A stretch of DNA of 40,478 bases, taken from positions 1-40,478 of the forward strand of contig JBLHKW010000026.1 of NCBI GenBank assembly GCA_047618565.1. The letters run 5' to 3'. Position 1 is the first letter of the stretch. Every line of letters begins with the position of its first letter. Of the stretch, positions 1 to 7,748 are shown one piece after another. Below the pieces are notes generated by a model. It did not search any database. It saw only the letters and a list, made by a program, of their open reading frames with translations, and was not told the origin of the DNA. The position numbers and the translations under genes were made by a program. The stretch comes from JBLHKW01 sp047618565. Lineage in GTDB: Bacteria > Planctomycetota > UBA1135 > GCA-002686595.

Positions 1-231
1 GTCGAGACCCTGGCGGGATGCCTGCTCGAGGAAGACCACTTCGCGCAGGTTCTCGAGCTGCTCGAGCCGCTCGCCGGCCAGGTCGCCGATCGCCACCAAT
101 GCCAGGTCTACCTGGCGGCCACCTACGAACACCTGGGCCAGCCCGAGCGCGCGCTGCAGCACTACCGGGCCGCGCTGCTGCTGCGCCCCACGGATGGGAC
201 CGTGGCCAGGGCGATCAGCAAGCTCGAGTGA
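1..231 (+). CDS. TPR-repeat protein, C-terminal end (partial)
   Basis: The first reading frame is open from base 1 to a TGA at 229-231, giving the last 76 residues of a protein that begins outside the window. The helical pattern 'YLAATYEHLGQPERALQHYR' followed by 'LLLRP' is a typical tetratricopeptide repeat, with the small residue, Tyr and Pro in the usual places. TPR repeats mediate protein-protein contacts, so the family alone gives no specific role. The preceding 40 residues, rich in Leu and Glu, look like another weaker repeat. The upstream neighbour is not visible. Confidence 0.75.
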   Translation, partial: VETLAGCLLEEDHFAQVLELLEPLAGQVADRHQCQVYLAATYEHLGQPERALQHYRAALLLRPTDGTVARAISKLE

Positions 232-425
232 CCGGGGAGCGCTCCCGCTGAAATCCAGGCCGCCGATCTGTAGCGCGGGCGTCGTGGGGAAGAGTGCGCA
301 TGCACGGCCACCCCGGCGTGGGATCACGCGCAGGGTGCCCGGAGCGGCTTTTCTTCAGGTTTCTCGACAAAGCTGTCCTGATCCACCGGCCCGGGTCACC
401 TGGGTGGTGAACACGAGGTGAGATC

Positions 426-632
426 ATGAAGCTGAACACGAAATCCCAAACCTGGACCGCTTGTCAGACCCTGGCCGACGTGGCCGCGAACTGGACCCGG
501 CAGACGCGCCGTCTGATCGTGGTGCACAGCGTCTCCATGCCGGGGCACCCGGAGCCGGGCCCCGCGCTGGTCGAGGTCGGCGATGCTGGGCTGATCACAT
601 CCATCAGGCGCATCCGCGGCGACTGGGCCTGA
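426..632 (+). CDS. Small hypothetical protein (68 aa)
   Basis: I do not recognise this 68-residue protein. Its ATG at 426 follows GAGGTGA with suitable spacing, a good ribosome binding site, and this is the main reason to accept it. The N-terminal half is polar with several Thr, Gln and Arg residues. The second half, 'RRLIVVHSVSMPGHPEPG', then 'ALVEVGDAGLITSIRRI', reads like a small beta-rich fold. There is no signal peptide, membrane segment or cysteine pair. It stands alone between a TPR gene and a secreted protein gene. It may be a real small cytoplasmic protein or a chance ORF in GC-rich DNA. Confidence 0.5.
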   Translation: MKLNTKSQTWTACQTLADVAANWTRQTRRLIVVHSVSMPGHPEPGPALVEVGDAGLITSIRRIRGDWA

Positions 633-890
633 GAATTCCGCGTCAGTTGCCTTTCATCCGGTCACCGACGTCGGCGAGCGCCGCCGGCGACCAGGCTCGG
701 GAAAGCGGGGGGAGGGTGACTGACCCGGTATTCACGCCGCAAGCTGCGGGCGGACGTATGCTGTGGGCCCCGGAGCACGCAGCTGCATCCGGCCCTCACG
801 GCTCCAGGGAGGCCTGCTCTGCGAGTCCCGGAGGGGAACCAATAACCCCCCCCCGAGCGCTGCTCGCGCTCCCAACGAGCACAGCAACGG

Positions 891-1367
891 ATGATTCGAT
901 CTCTCCCGCTCCGCTCGCTCGTTCTGCTCGCCTTTATCGCAACCGGTTACGGCGCGGCCCAGGCGACGGCGCCAACTCCAATCAGCCTTCGGGGCAGCCG
1001 CTGGGCACTGGCCTACGAGCACGACGCCTCCGGCGGCGCGCTGTCGGGCAGCCTGTCGCAGTTGCTGGATGCCATCCGCAACGGAGCTGATGTGAAGGTG
1101 GCTCCGCTGAACAGCGAGGTCTTCTACCTTGCGGCCCGTACGGGCATCGCTTCCATCAATGGCCAGGAGCATGCGATTGCGCAGTTCACCGACGTGGCCC
1201 TGGTCAACGGCGTCGGGCCGCCGGTCCTGCGGCCCGAGCCCTACCACACCTACACCTGGTACGACTCCTCGGGCGCCCAGGCTCTGGTGCGGGCCTCGAT
1301 CTTCGACGACCACGAGATCAGCCGGTCCGTCACAACGATCAGCATCAGGTGGTGGGTCCGGCGTTGA
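891..1367 (+). CDS. Secreted hypothetical protein (158 aa)
   Basis: A signal peptide of about 24 residues is clear: Arg near the start, the hydrophobic core 'LVLLAFIATGYG', then an Ala-x-Ala-like cleavage region 'AAQATA'. The mature part is about 130 residues without cysteines. The segment 'GSLSQLLDAIRNGADVKV' recalls the start of VirK-family periplasmic proteins, in which a short helix precedes a strand ending in 'V+V', but the rest does not match well enough to assign the family. It ends 'SIRWWVRR'. The start at 891 gives the full signal peptide. The 258-base stretch before it (633-890) contains an 8-C run near 850 and small GC-rich hairpins but no gene. Confidence 0.65.
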   Translation: MIRSLPLRSLVLLAFIATGYGAAQATAPTPISLRGSRWALAYEHDASGGALSGSLSQLLDAIRNGADVKVAPLNSEVFYLAARTGIASINGQEHAIAQFTDVALVNGVGPPVLRPEPYHTYTWYDSSGAQALVRASIFDDHEISRSVTTISIRWWVRR

Positions 1368-1471
1368 TCAGGATGCTCCGCGGCCCGCTGCCCAGGGGCT
1401 CCTTGGGAGCGCAGGTCGTGATATCCTGGGTGCGTCCACTTCTGCGATGCTGTTGTCTGCGCCATTGACCC

Positions 1472-2428
1472 ATGCACCACCGGTCCTTCCTTCTCACGCT
1501 ACTGCTATCGTTCCTGTCGGTTGGCTCCCTCGCCAGTGGCGGCGACCTGCCCCTCGCCGATAGCGGACAGCTCTATGTCTCCAGCTCGAGTGCCGATGAG
1601 ATCGTGGTCTACGATGAGGGCGGAGGTTTCCTGCGTAGCTTCACGGCACCCGGGCTCAATGGCCCGCGTGGAATCACCATCTCGAGCGGCCGTATCTATG
1701 TCGCAAGCCAGCTCAGCCACGAGGTCTTTGTCTTCACCGCTGGCGAGGCGTATCTGACGAAGTTCTCACACGCGCAACTTGCTGGCCCGACGGGCATGGC
1801 GGTTGGCCCCAGCGCGGAGCTGTTCGTCAGCAGCTACAGCAACGATCAGGTCGTGGTCTTTGACCTCGACGGCAACTACCAGCGCACCTTCACCGGTGGT
1901 GGCTTGAACGGACCGAACTGCGTGGCCTTCGACTCGCTCGGAGCCATCTACGTGGCCAGTGCATTGACCGCGCGCGTGATCAAGTTCGACTCGAGCGAGG
2001 TATTCCAGTTCAGCTTCACGGGCGGCGGTCTGTCGAGCCCGATGGGGATTGCTCGCGATGGCAGCGATCGGCTGTACGTGGCGGGCGGTGGGTCCGGCAA
2101 CGTCGTGATGTTCGATACGTCCGGCGCCTATCTCGGCCAGATCGGTCACCCGGACTTGACCGGCCCTCAAGGCGTGGTCTTCGATGATCGCGGGCACCTG
2201 TTCTCGTCGTCCTTCTATCAGAACAAGCTGGTGGAGTTTGACGAGACCGGCACGTACGTACAGACGATCACCGCGGGAGGACTCCTGGTTCCCCGCAGCA
2301 TGGCGTTTGCGCCGGTCGTTGCAGCGGCAGTACCAGCCATGGGACACCTCGGACTGATCCTGCTCGTGGCGCTGCTGCTCATTGCGGGAGCAGTCGTTGT
2401 CCGGCGCCGCAACGATTCATTGGCATGA
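1472..2428 (+). CDS. Secreted NHL-type beta-propeller with IPTL-CTERM-like tail
   Basis: This 318-residue exported protein has three parts. Residues 1-22 are a signal peptide, 'FLLTLLLSFLSVGSLAS'. Six repeats of about 42 residues follow, each with a 'LxGPxGI/V' turn (LNGPRGI, LAGPTGM, LNGPNCV, LSSPMGI, LTGPQGV, LLVPRSM) and a 'lYVaS....xVvvFD' strand pair, which fits a six-bladed NHL-like propeller. The last 35 residues start 'VPAMGHLGLILLVALLL' and end in 'VVRRRNDSLA'. This layout of a Pro-containing motif, Gly-Leu, a hydrophobic helix and a basic cluster is that of IPTL-CTERM sorting signals. The protein is likely held at the outer surface or processed there; its ligand is unknown. Its stop overlaps the queC start (ATGA). 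Confidence 0.85.
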   Translation: MHHRSFLLTLLLSFLSVGSLASGGDLPLADSGQLYVSSSSADEIVVYDEGGGFLRSFTAPGLNGPRGITISSGRIYVASQLSHEVFVFTAGEAYLTKFSHAQLAGPTGMAVGPSAELFVSSYSNDQVVVFDLDGNYQRTFTGGGLNGPNCVAFDSLGAIYVASALTARVIKFDSSEVFQFSFTGGGLSSPMGIARDGSDRLYVAGGGSGNVVMFDTSGAYLGQIGHPDLTGPQGVVFDDRGHLFSSSFYQNKLVEFDETGTYVQTITAGGLLVPRSMAFAPVVAAAVPAMGHLGLILLVALLLIAGAVVVRRRNDSLA

Positions 2429-3165
2429 CCGCTCCGGATCATGACGCGCCCATCGCCGTCTGCCTGCTATCCGGAGGGATGGACTCCGCCGTCGTCCTGG
2501 CCGAGGCGCGTGCGAGTGGCTTCCGGGCGTTCGCATTGTCGTTCCGCTACGGCCAGCGCCATTCGGTCGAGATCGAGGCGGCGCGGCGCGTCGCCGAAGC
2601 TCTCGGGGCCGAGCAACATCGCGTGGTCGACATCGACCTCTCTGCGATCGGCGGCTCGGCGTTGACGGCGGACCTGGCGGTGCCCAAGGACCGGGAACCT
2701 GAAGCGATGGGCAGCGATGTGCCGGTGACCTACGTGCCGGCGCGCAACACGCTCTTCCTGGCGGTGGCCCTGGGCTGGGCCGAGGTCCTGGGGGCGCGCG
2801 ACCTGTTCATCGGAGTGAACGCGGTGGACTACTCCGGGTATCCCGATTGCCGGCCGGATTTCCTGCGCGCCTTCGAACAGCTGGCGGGGCTCGCGACGGC
2901 GGCGGGTGCGGAGGACGGGGCGCGTTTCCGGGTCGTGGCTCCACTGCTGACGATGTCGAAGGGCGACATCGTGCGGCGGGCGCGCGCGCTCGACGTGGAC
3001 CTGGGCCTGACCCACACCTGTTACGACCCGAGCATGGGACCCGCGGGAACGCTGGCATGTGGGCGTTGTGACGCTTGCCAGTTGCGCTTGAAAGGCTTCG
3101 ATGAGGCGGGTGTTCCAGATCCGATCTCCTATGCCGACGGGGTAGCGCGGGCCGATCGCGGGTAA
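2425..3165 (+). CDS. queC: 7-cyano-7-deazaguanine synthase QueC
   Basis: QueC converts 7-carboxy-7-deazaguanine to preQ0 using ATP and ammonia, a step in making queuosine for tRNA (also used for some deazaguanine DNA modifications). The PP-loop motif SGGMDS is at residues 16-21. The zinc-binding cysteines are at about 199, 212, 215 and 218, in 'HTCYD' and 'ACGRCDAC'. 'YVPARNTLFL' and 'GVNAVDYSGYPDCRPDF' are signatures of the family, and the length of 246 is slightly above usual. The ATG overlaps the stop of the beta-propeller gene by four bases, suggesting translational coupling even though the functions are unrelated. No other queuosine genes are nearby. Confidence 0.96.
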   Translation: MTAPDHDAPIAVCLLSGGMDSAVVLAEARASGFRAFALSFRYGQRHSVEIEAARRVAEALGAEQHRVVDIDLSAIGGSALTADLAVPKDREPEAMGSDVPVTYVPARNTLFLAVALGWAEVLGARDLFIGVNAVDYSGYPDCRPDFLRAFEQLAGLATAAGAEDGARFRVVAPLLTMSKGDIVRRARALDVDLGLTHTCYDPSMGPAGTLACGRCDACQLRLKGFDEAGVPDPISYADGVARADRG

Positions 3166-3175
3166 GCTGCCGCGG

Positions 3176-4078
3176 ATGACCGAGCAAGACGAATCGAATA
3201 CACAGACGCCCGACAAGCGGCCCGCGGAACTGGCTGCGGCCGAGGACCCCAGGGTGCTCGCGTTCCGGCGCCTCCTGGGAATCGTCGATCGGCTGCGGGC
3301 ACCCGAGGACGGTTGTCCATGGGATCTGAAGCAGACCGAAGAGAGCATGGCGCCGCACCTGATCGAGGAGGCCTTCGAGCTGTCGGAGGCGATCGAGAGC
3401 GAGAGCGCGACGGCCATCGCGACGGAGGCAGGCGATGTGATGCTGAACGTGCTGCTCATCTGCCGCATCGCAGAGGACGCCGGACGCTACGACCTGGCGC
3501 TCGCGGCGAACGAGGTGTCCGACAAGCTGATCCGGCGTCACCCGCACGTGTTCGGCGAGGGCCAGGCGGATACGGCGGAAAAGGTGCTCGAGCGATGGGA
3601 TGAGATCAAACAGGCCGAGCGCAAGGACGAGGACCAGGACGCGAGTGCCCTGGCAGGATTGCCGCGTGGGATGCCGGCCCTGCTGCGCGCCAAGCGCATC
3701 TGTCAACGCGCGGTGAACGCGGGTTTCGCCTGGCCGAGCTGGCGCGGAGCCTTCGACAAGCTGGGCGAGGAGCTGGGTGAGCTGGAGGCGGAGCTCCCGG
3801 TCGGCACGGACGAGGTACCCGTGGGCGAGCAGCTCGAGCGCATCGGCGAGGAGACGGGCGACATCCTTGTGGCGGCTGCATTCCTGGCGCACTACCTGGA
3901 ACTCGACCCCGAGCGGCTCTGCCGGGCCGCGCTGAAGCGCTTCGAGGGGCGTTTTCGGCACATGGAGGGCGCTCTGGGGGACTCGATGAAGAAAACGTCC
4001 CTCCCGGGGCTGATCGATGCATGGCAGGCGGCCAAGCGATCCGAAAAGGGAATTGGCGCGCAACCTGACGCGTCCTGA
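3176..4078 (+). CDS. mazG: Nucleoside triphosphate pyrophosphohydrolase MazG
   Basis: MazG hydrolyses NTPs and dNTPs to monophosphates and pyrophosphate, a housecleaning and stress-related activity in the cytoplasm. The family hallmark 'GCPWDLKQTEESMAPHLIEE' starts near residue 45, followed by the magnesium-binding E-E-x-x-E and E-x-x-D elements in 'EEAFELSEAIE' and 'EAGDVMLNVLL'. A second, weaker MazG fold lies near residues 195-255 ('LGEELGELEAEL', 'IGEETGDILVAAAFLAHY'), so the usual two-domain arrangement is present. The length of 300 residues is slightly longer than Escherichia coli MazG because of an acidic N-terminal tail. It starts 10 bases after queC ends and is probably co-transcribed with it. 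Confidence 0.95.
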   Translation: MTEQDESNTQTPDKRPAELAAAEDPRVLAFRRLLGIVDRLRAPEDGCPWDLKQTEESMAPHLIEEAFELSEAIESESATAIATEAGDVMLNVLLICRIAEDAGRYDLALAANEVSDKLIRRHPHVFGEGQADTAEKVLERWDEIKQAERKDEDQDASALAGLPRGMPALLRAKRICQRAVNAGFAWPSWRGAFDKLGEELGELEAELPVGTDEVPVGEQLERIGEETGDILVAAAFLAHYLELDPERLCRAALKRFEGRFRHMEGALGDSMKKTSLPGLIDAWQAAKRSEKGIGAQPDAS

Positions 4079-4098
4079 CCCATTTCGATTGCAGCCCC

Positions 4099-4842
4099 AT
4101 GAAGCCCATCGTCCGAACCCAAGGTCTGTTCAAGTTTCACGGCGAGGGAGCCGAGGCGGTCCCGATCCTGCGCGATGTGAGCTTCGAGGTCGGCGAGGGA
4201 GAGTTCGTCTGCGTCATGGGCCCCAGTGGCTCGGGCAAGTCGACCCTGCTGCACCTGCTCTCGGGCCTGGACAGCCCGTCGGCGGGGCACATTCATCTGG
4301 GCGGCTCTGACCTGGCGGCACTGACCGATCAGGCGCGCACGTTGGTCCGTCGCAACACGGTCGGCTACGTGTTCCAGTTCTTCAACCTGATGCCGAACCT
4401 CTCGGTGCGCGAGAACATCGGACTACCGCTCGCGATCGCTGGAGCGAGCCCCGCAGGCCATGCGGACGCGCTCGAGCAGCTGACCGAGCGCCTGGGTCTT
4501 GCGAACCGGTTGGACGCCTTTCCGCATCAGCTCAGTGGCGGCGAGATGCAGCGCGCGTCGATCGCGCGCGCACTGATCGGTGGCCAGCCGCTGCTGCTGT
4601 GCGACGAGCCGACCGGCAACCTGTCACAGAAGGCGGGTGCGGAGGTCATGCAGCTCCTGCGCCAGGCGTGCGATGAACAGGGGCGAGCGGTGATGCTCGT
4701 GACCCACAATCCGCGCGACGCAGCCTTCGCGGACCGGGTGCAGTTCCTCGTCGACGGAGAGCTCGTTCATGAGCCGGTTCTGCATGGGCCGGATCTGCGT
4801 GTCGAGCAGGTGCACGAGGCCTTGACCGGCCTGTCCATCTGA
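4099..4842 (+). CDS. ABC transporter ATPase, LolD/MacB type
   Basis: This is the cytoplasmic ATPase subunit that drives the large permease encoded next. Walker A is GPSGSGKST at residues 41-49, the Q-loop is in 'YVFQFFNLMPNLSVRENIGL', the signature is 'LSGGEMQRASIARAL', Walker B is 'LLLCDEPTGN' and the H-loop is 'VTHNPRD'. The D-loop is unusual: families of this type normally read G-N-L-D, but here it is G-N-L-S. The class acts in lipoprotein release, mechanotransmission or export with FtsX-type permeases. The stop TGA shares its last base with the ATG of the permease gene (TGATG), which strongly indicates coupled translation. The substrate cannot be told from sequence. Confidence 0.93.
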   Translation: MKPIVRTQGLFKFHGEGAEAVPILRDVSFEVGEGEFVCVMGPSGSGKSTLLHLLSGLDSPSAGHIHLGGSDLAALTDQARTLVRRNTVGYVFQFFNLMPNLSVRENIGLPLAIAGASPAGHADALEQLTERLGLANRLDAFPHQLSGGEMQRASIARALIGGQPLLLCDEPTGNLSQKAGAEVMQLLRQACDEQGRAVMLVTHNPRDAAFADRVQFLVDGELVHEPVLHGPDLRVEQVHEALTGLSI

Positions 4843-7496
4843 TGGGGCTGGCGCTCCTGATCGCCGGTCGCAGCCTGTTTCAGCGGCCCGGGCGGACGCT
4901 CTTCTCGATGCTCGGCATCGCCCTGGGCATCGCCACCGTCGTGGGCGTGATCACGCTCGACATGAACACGATCCTCGGGCTGGCGCGGCCGAACAAGGGC
5001 GGCCGACCGGACCTCGAGCTGCGCCCTCTGCCCGGGAAGCCCGGCGAGACGCAGCCCACGACCGCGGCGACGGCCAAGCTGGGCACCCTCGAGGGTGTGT
5101 CGCTCGCGACGGCGTTCTTCCAGAATGATGCGGCGGTGTACACCGACGCCGCCGCGCGCGCCGCTGCCGGTCGTACGCCGAAGCCGTCGCGCGTACGCCT
5201 CTTCGCACTCGAAGCCGACGTGCTTCCGCAGCTCAACCTCTACCGCTTGCTCGATGGCCGCGACCTGGACCCGGCGTCGGACCCTCAGGCGGGCGAGGTT
5301 CTCATCGGACAGCCGCTGGCCGACGACCTGGGACTGGACCTGGGTGATCGCCTGTGGGTGTCGCGCGCCAAACGCCTGGCGCGCAGCGAGTGCATCGGCG
5401 GGAAGATGGAGCAGGTGCACGACCTCGCACCCGATGAACCCGTGGCCGAGAGCCTGGTCGTGGTGGGCATTCTGGCCCGCGAGAGCCTCGGCTATCGCTC
5501 ACGTGGACAGGTCGTGATCGTCGACTTCGAACTCGGCAAGCGGCTATTCGATGGCGTGCGCATCCAGGCTCGCTACTGGGGCCGGCGCGATCCAAACGTC
5601 GACATCGAACGCCTGAAATCGAGCCTGAGCGCTACCTATTCGCTGAAACTCGAGAAGAACGTGATCCTGGGCCAGGCTGCGGACGAGCGCGCCTTCCGCA
5701 CCGGTGTGCGCATGACGGGCCTGCTGGCCCTGGTGCTCGGGCTGTACGTGATCTTCCACACCCTGTCCATGTCGCTGACCGAGCGCGTGACGGAGGTTGC
5801 GACCCTGCACGCACTCGGCGTGACGCGGCGTGGCATCGCGGGCATCTTCCTCTTCGAGGCCGTACTGCTTGCGGGCGGTGGTGCGTTGCTCGGACTGGCG
5901 GGAGGCCTGGGGCTCGCACGCGGCTTGCTGGCGCTCGGCATCACGACCCTCGGAACTGGCAAGGAGATCGACGTGTTCGTGATCCCCTGGGGTCAGGTGC
6001 TGACGCTTTCCGCACTCGGTTTCGGGATGGCCCTGATCGGTTCCGTCTATCCGCTGTCGCGCATCGGTCGTACGAGCACGGCCGCCGCTCTGCGTGGCGA
6101 GGGCATGGGAGCGAGCGGCGTGTCGCGCGGCTTCCAGGTCTTCTTCGCCCTGCTGCTGCTGGTGATCCTGCCCGGACTGTACTTCGTGCTCGTGCCCGTG
6201 CTGGGGGAGTTCACCGCGCCGCTCGTGACAATCCTGCTGGCCGGCGTTGGCTTCCTCGCGACCCTGATCGCGGTTCCGCTGCTGATGCCGAGCCTGCTCG
6301 CAGGCGCCTGCACTGCTCTCGCGCGGCCCCTGACGACCATCTGGCCCCTCGCGGGTCAGCTCGCGGCGCGCGCCATGAGCCAGAGCCCGACGCGCATCGC
6401 GGTGAGCGCGTCCGCCATCGCACTCGTGGCCGGCGGTCTGGTCGGACTGAAAGGCATGACGCGCAGTTTGCGCGGCGAGGTCGAGGTCTGGGCGCAGGAG
6501 GCGCTCAAGGACAAGGTCTTCGTGAAGGACCTGCCGGATGTGAACTACGAGCAGATGGTGGAGCATCTCGCCGCTTTCCCGGGCGTCATCGGTGTCGAGC
6601 GCGGCAGCGCGCGCGCCTACGACCAGTTTCTGCTGATCGGCATCGATGCGGACGGGGTCAGCGGGTTCGGGCCCATGGTCGAGAACCCGGCGCTGGTAGC
6701 GAAGCTCAGCCAGGGGCGCGGCATGATCCTGTCGCGGCGCCTGGCGCGCGACCTCGACTACGGAGTCGGTGATCACCTGTACGTCACCAAGGCGGATGGC
6801 GATCTGGTCGAGTTCAACGTGATCGCGGTGACCGACGCGTACGGCTATTTTCCGCACCCGGACGAACGCATGTACGGCGTCGTGGCGGAAGAGGCGATGA
6901 GCGACGCATTCTGCCTGGGTCTGACCCGTGTGCGCGACCTGGTGGTGCGCCTGGGGCCGGGCGGCGACGCGGGGGTGGTCGAGGCGGCCGTGCGCGACTT
7001 TCTCGTGGGCAAGGCGACCGACGAGGCCACCCAGAGGGTGCATTTCGAGGTCGGGGCCGATCTGCGGACGCAGCATGTGGAGGACGTCGACCGGGACTTC
7101 GTCCTGTTCGACATCCTCATAGGGCTGACCGCCGCACTGGCTGCCCTCGGGGTCCTGAATGGTCAACTCCTGACGGCTCTGGAACGTTCGAAGGAGATCG
7201 GCGTGCTCAAGGCGCTCGGGACCTCGCGCAGGCAGGTGGCGGGGATGGTCCTGCTCGAGGCCCTGGTCATCGGCCTGGCGGGGGGCGCGGTCGGATGCGC
7301 GATGGGGGCCGGGTTGGTCCCGCTCGTGGTCAAGGCGCTCGAAGAGCTGGCCGGGCTGGCCCTGCCGCAGCTCGGTGCCGGGCCGTGGGTGCCCCTGGCC
7401 CTGGCTGGATCCTGCCTTCTGACGGTCCTGGCCGGGCTCTACCCGATCTGGCGCATGAACCGCTTCGATGCGGTGCGTGCGGTCCGCACCGGGTGA
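4842..7496 (+). CDS. Large FtsX-family ABC permease
   Basis: This 884-residue inner-membrane permease is the partner of the preceding ATPase. It starts with the transmembrane helix 'FSMLGIALGIATVVGVI', then a large periplasmic domain, then a first FtsX core of three helices at about 285-410 ('TGLLALVLGLYVIFHTLSMS', 'ALGVTRRGIAGIFLFEAVLL'). Two extra hydrophobic segments follow near 430-490. A second periplasmic domain and a second FtsX core at about 755-880 end the protein ('KALGTSRRQVAGMVLLEALV', 'YPIWRMNRFDAVRAVR'). The doubled FtsX architecture matches the roughly 800-residue permeases that work as a single long chain rather than LolC/LolE pairs. No adaptor or outer-membrane channel gene adjoins it. 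Confidence 0.92.
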   Translation: MGLALLIAGRSLFQRPGRTLFSMLGIALGIATVVGVITLDMNTILGLARPNKGGRPDLELRPLPGKPGETQPTTAATAKLGTLEGVSLATAFFQNDAAVYTDAAARAAAGRTPKPSRVRLFALEADVLPQLNLYRLLDGRDLDPASDPQAGEVLIGQPLADDLGLDLGDRLWVSRAKRLARSECIGGKMEQVHDLAPDEPVAESLVVVGILARESLGYRSRGQVVIVDFELGKRLFDGVRIQARYWGRRDPNVDIERLKSSLSATYSLKLEKNVILGQAADERAFRTGVRMTGLLALVLGLYVIFHTLSMSLTERVTEVATLHALGVTRRGIAGIFLFEAVLLAGGGALLGLAGGLGLARGLLALGITTLGTGKEIDVFVIPWGQVLTLSALGFGMALIGSVYPLSRIGRTSTAAALRGEGMGASGVSRGFQVFFALLLLVILPGLYFVLVPVLGEFTAPLVTILLAGVGFLATLIAVPLLMPSLLAGACTALARPLTTIWPLAGQLAARAMSQSPTRIAVSASAIALVAGGLVGLKGMTRSLRGEVEVWAQEALKDKVFVKDLPDVNYEQMVEHLAAFPGVIGVERGSARAYDQFLLIGIDADGVSGFGPMVENPALVAKLSQGRGMILSRRLARDLDYGVGDHLYVTKADGDLVEFNVIAVTDAYGYFPHPDERMYGVVAEEAMSDAFCLGLTRVRDLVVRLGPGGDAGVVEAAVRDFLVGKATDEATQRVHFEVGADLRTQHVEDVDRDFVLFDILIGLTAALAALGVLNGQLLTALERSKEIGVLKALGTSRRQVAGMVLLEALVIGLAGGAVGCAMGAGLVPLVVKALEELAGLALPQLGAGPWVPLALAGSCLLTVLAGLYPIWRMNRFDAVRAVRTG

Positions 7497-7556
7497 ATGG
7501 ACCCGGGATCCCTGAGCTTTTGGCACGACGGCCGTAGATCCGGCCCGATGCGCTGA

Positions 7557-7562
7557 TATACT
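7557..7562 (+). promoter_or_regulatory. Probable -10 box of the tRNA-Asp gene
   Basis: TATACT (five of six matches to TATAAT) lies 15 bases before the first base of the tRNA, the distance expected if transcription begins near 7569. A convincing -35 box is not seen at 16-18 bases upstream, so the assignment is moderate. Confidence 0.45.
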
Positions 7563-7577
7563 CCCTCGCCCAAAAGC

Positions 7578-7654
7578 GGGGATGTAGCTCAATTGGTTAG
7601 AGTGCCGGCCTGTCACGCCGGAGGTTGCGGGTTCAAGTCCCGTCATCCTCGCCA
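7578..7654 (+). tRNA. tRNA-Asp (anticodon GTC)
   Basis: A complete cloverleaf can be drawn. The 7-base acceptor arm GGGGATG pairs with the end (one G-U). The D arm is GCTC...GAGT. The anticodon stem CCGGC/GCCGG encloses the loop CTGTCAC with anticodon GTC. The T arm contains GGTTCAAGTCC. The discriminator is G73, typical of tRNA-Asp, and the 3' CCA is encoded. A -10-like box precedes it and a terminator follows. Confidence 0.97.
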
Positions 7655-7665
7655 TCCGCCCTCGT

Positions 7666-7688
7666 CCCTCGCCCGCGCGGGGGTTTTT
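7666..7688 (+). terminator. Rho-independent terminator after tRNA-Asp
   Basis: CCCTCG (7666-7671) pairs with CGGGGG (7678-7683), one G-U included, around a six-base loop. Five T bases follow directly at 7684-7688. It lies 11 bases after the tRNA and before the rnd start, so tRNA transcription probably ends here and rnd either depends on read-through or has its own promoter. Confidence 0.6.
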
Positions 7689-7748
7689 CGAGTTCAGGGG
7701 CGTACGTCCTACCCCGTCCCGGGGCCCCAGAGATCCGAACCCTCGCCG

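Noticed and set aside
461..1090. 209-codon plus-strand ORF overlapping two small genes.
   Set aside because: It is Arg/Ala/Gly-rich, lies in another frame of 426-632 and 891-1367, and lacks a ribosome binding site; a shadow of GC-rich DNA.
5544..7655. 703-codon minus-strand ORF opposite the large permease.
   Set aside because: Antisense shadow: His/Arg/Gln-rich, no start signal, and the plus strand encodes a clear FtsX permease.
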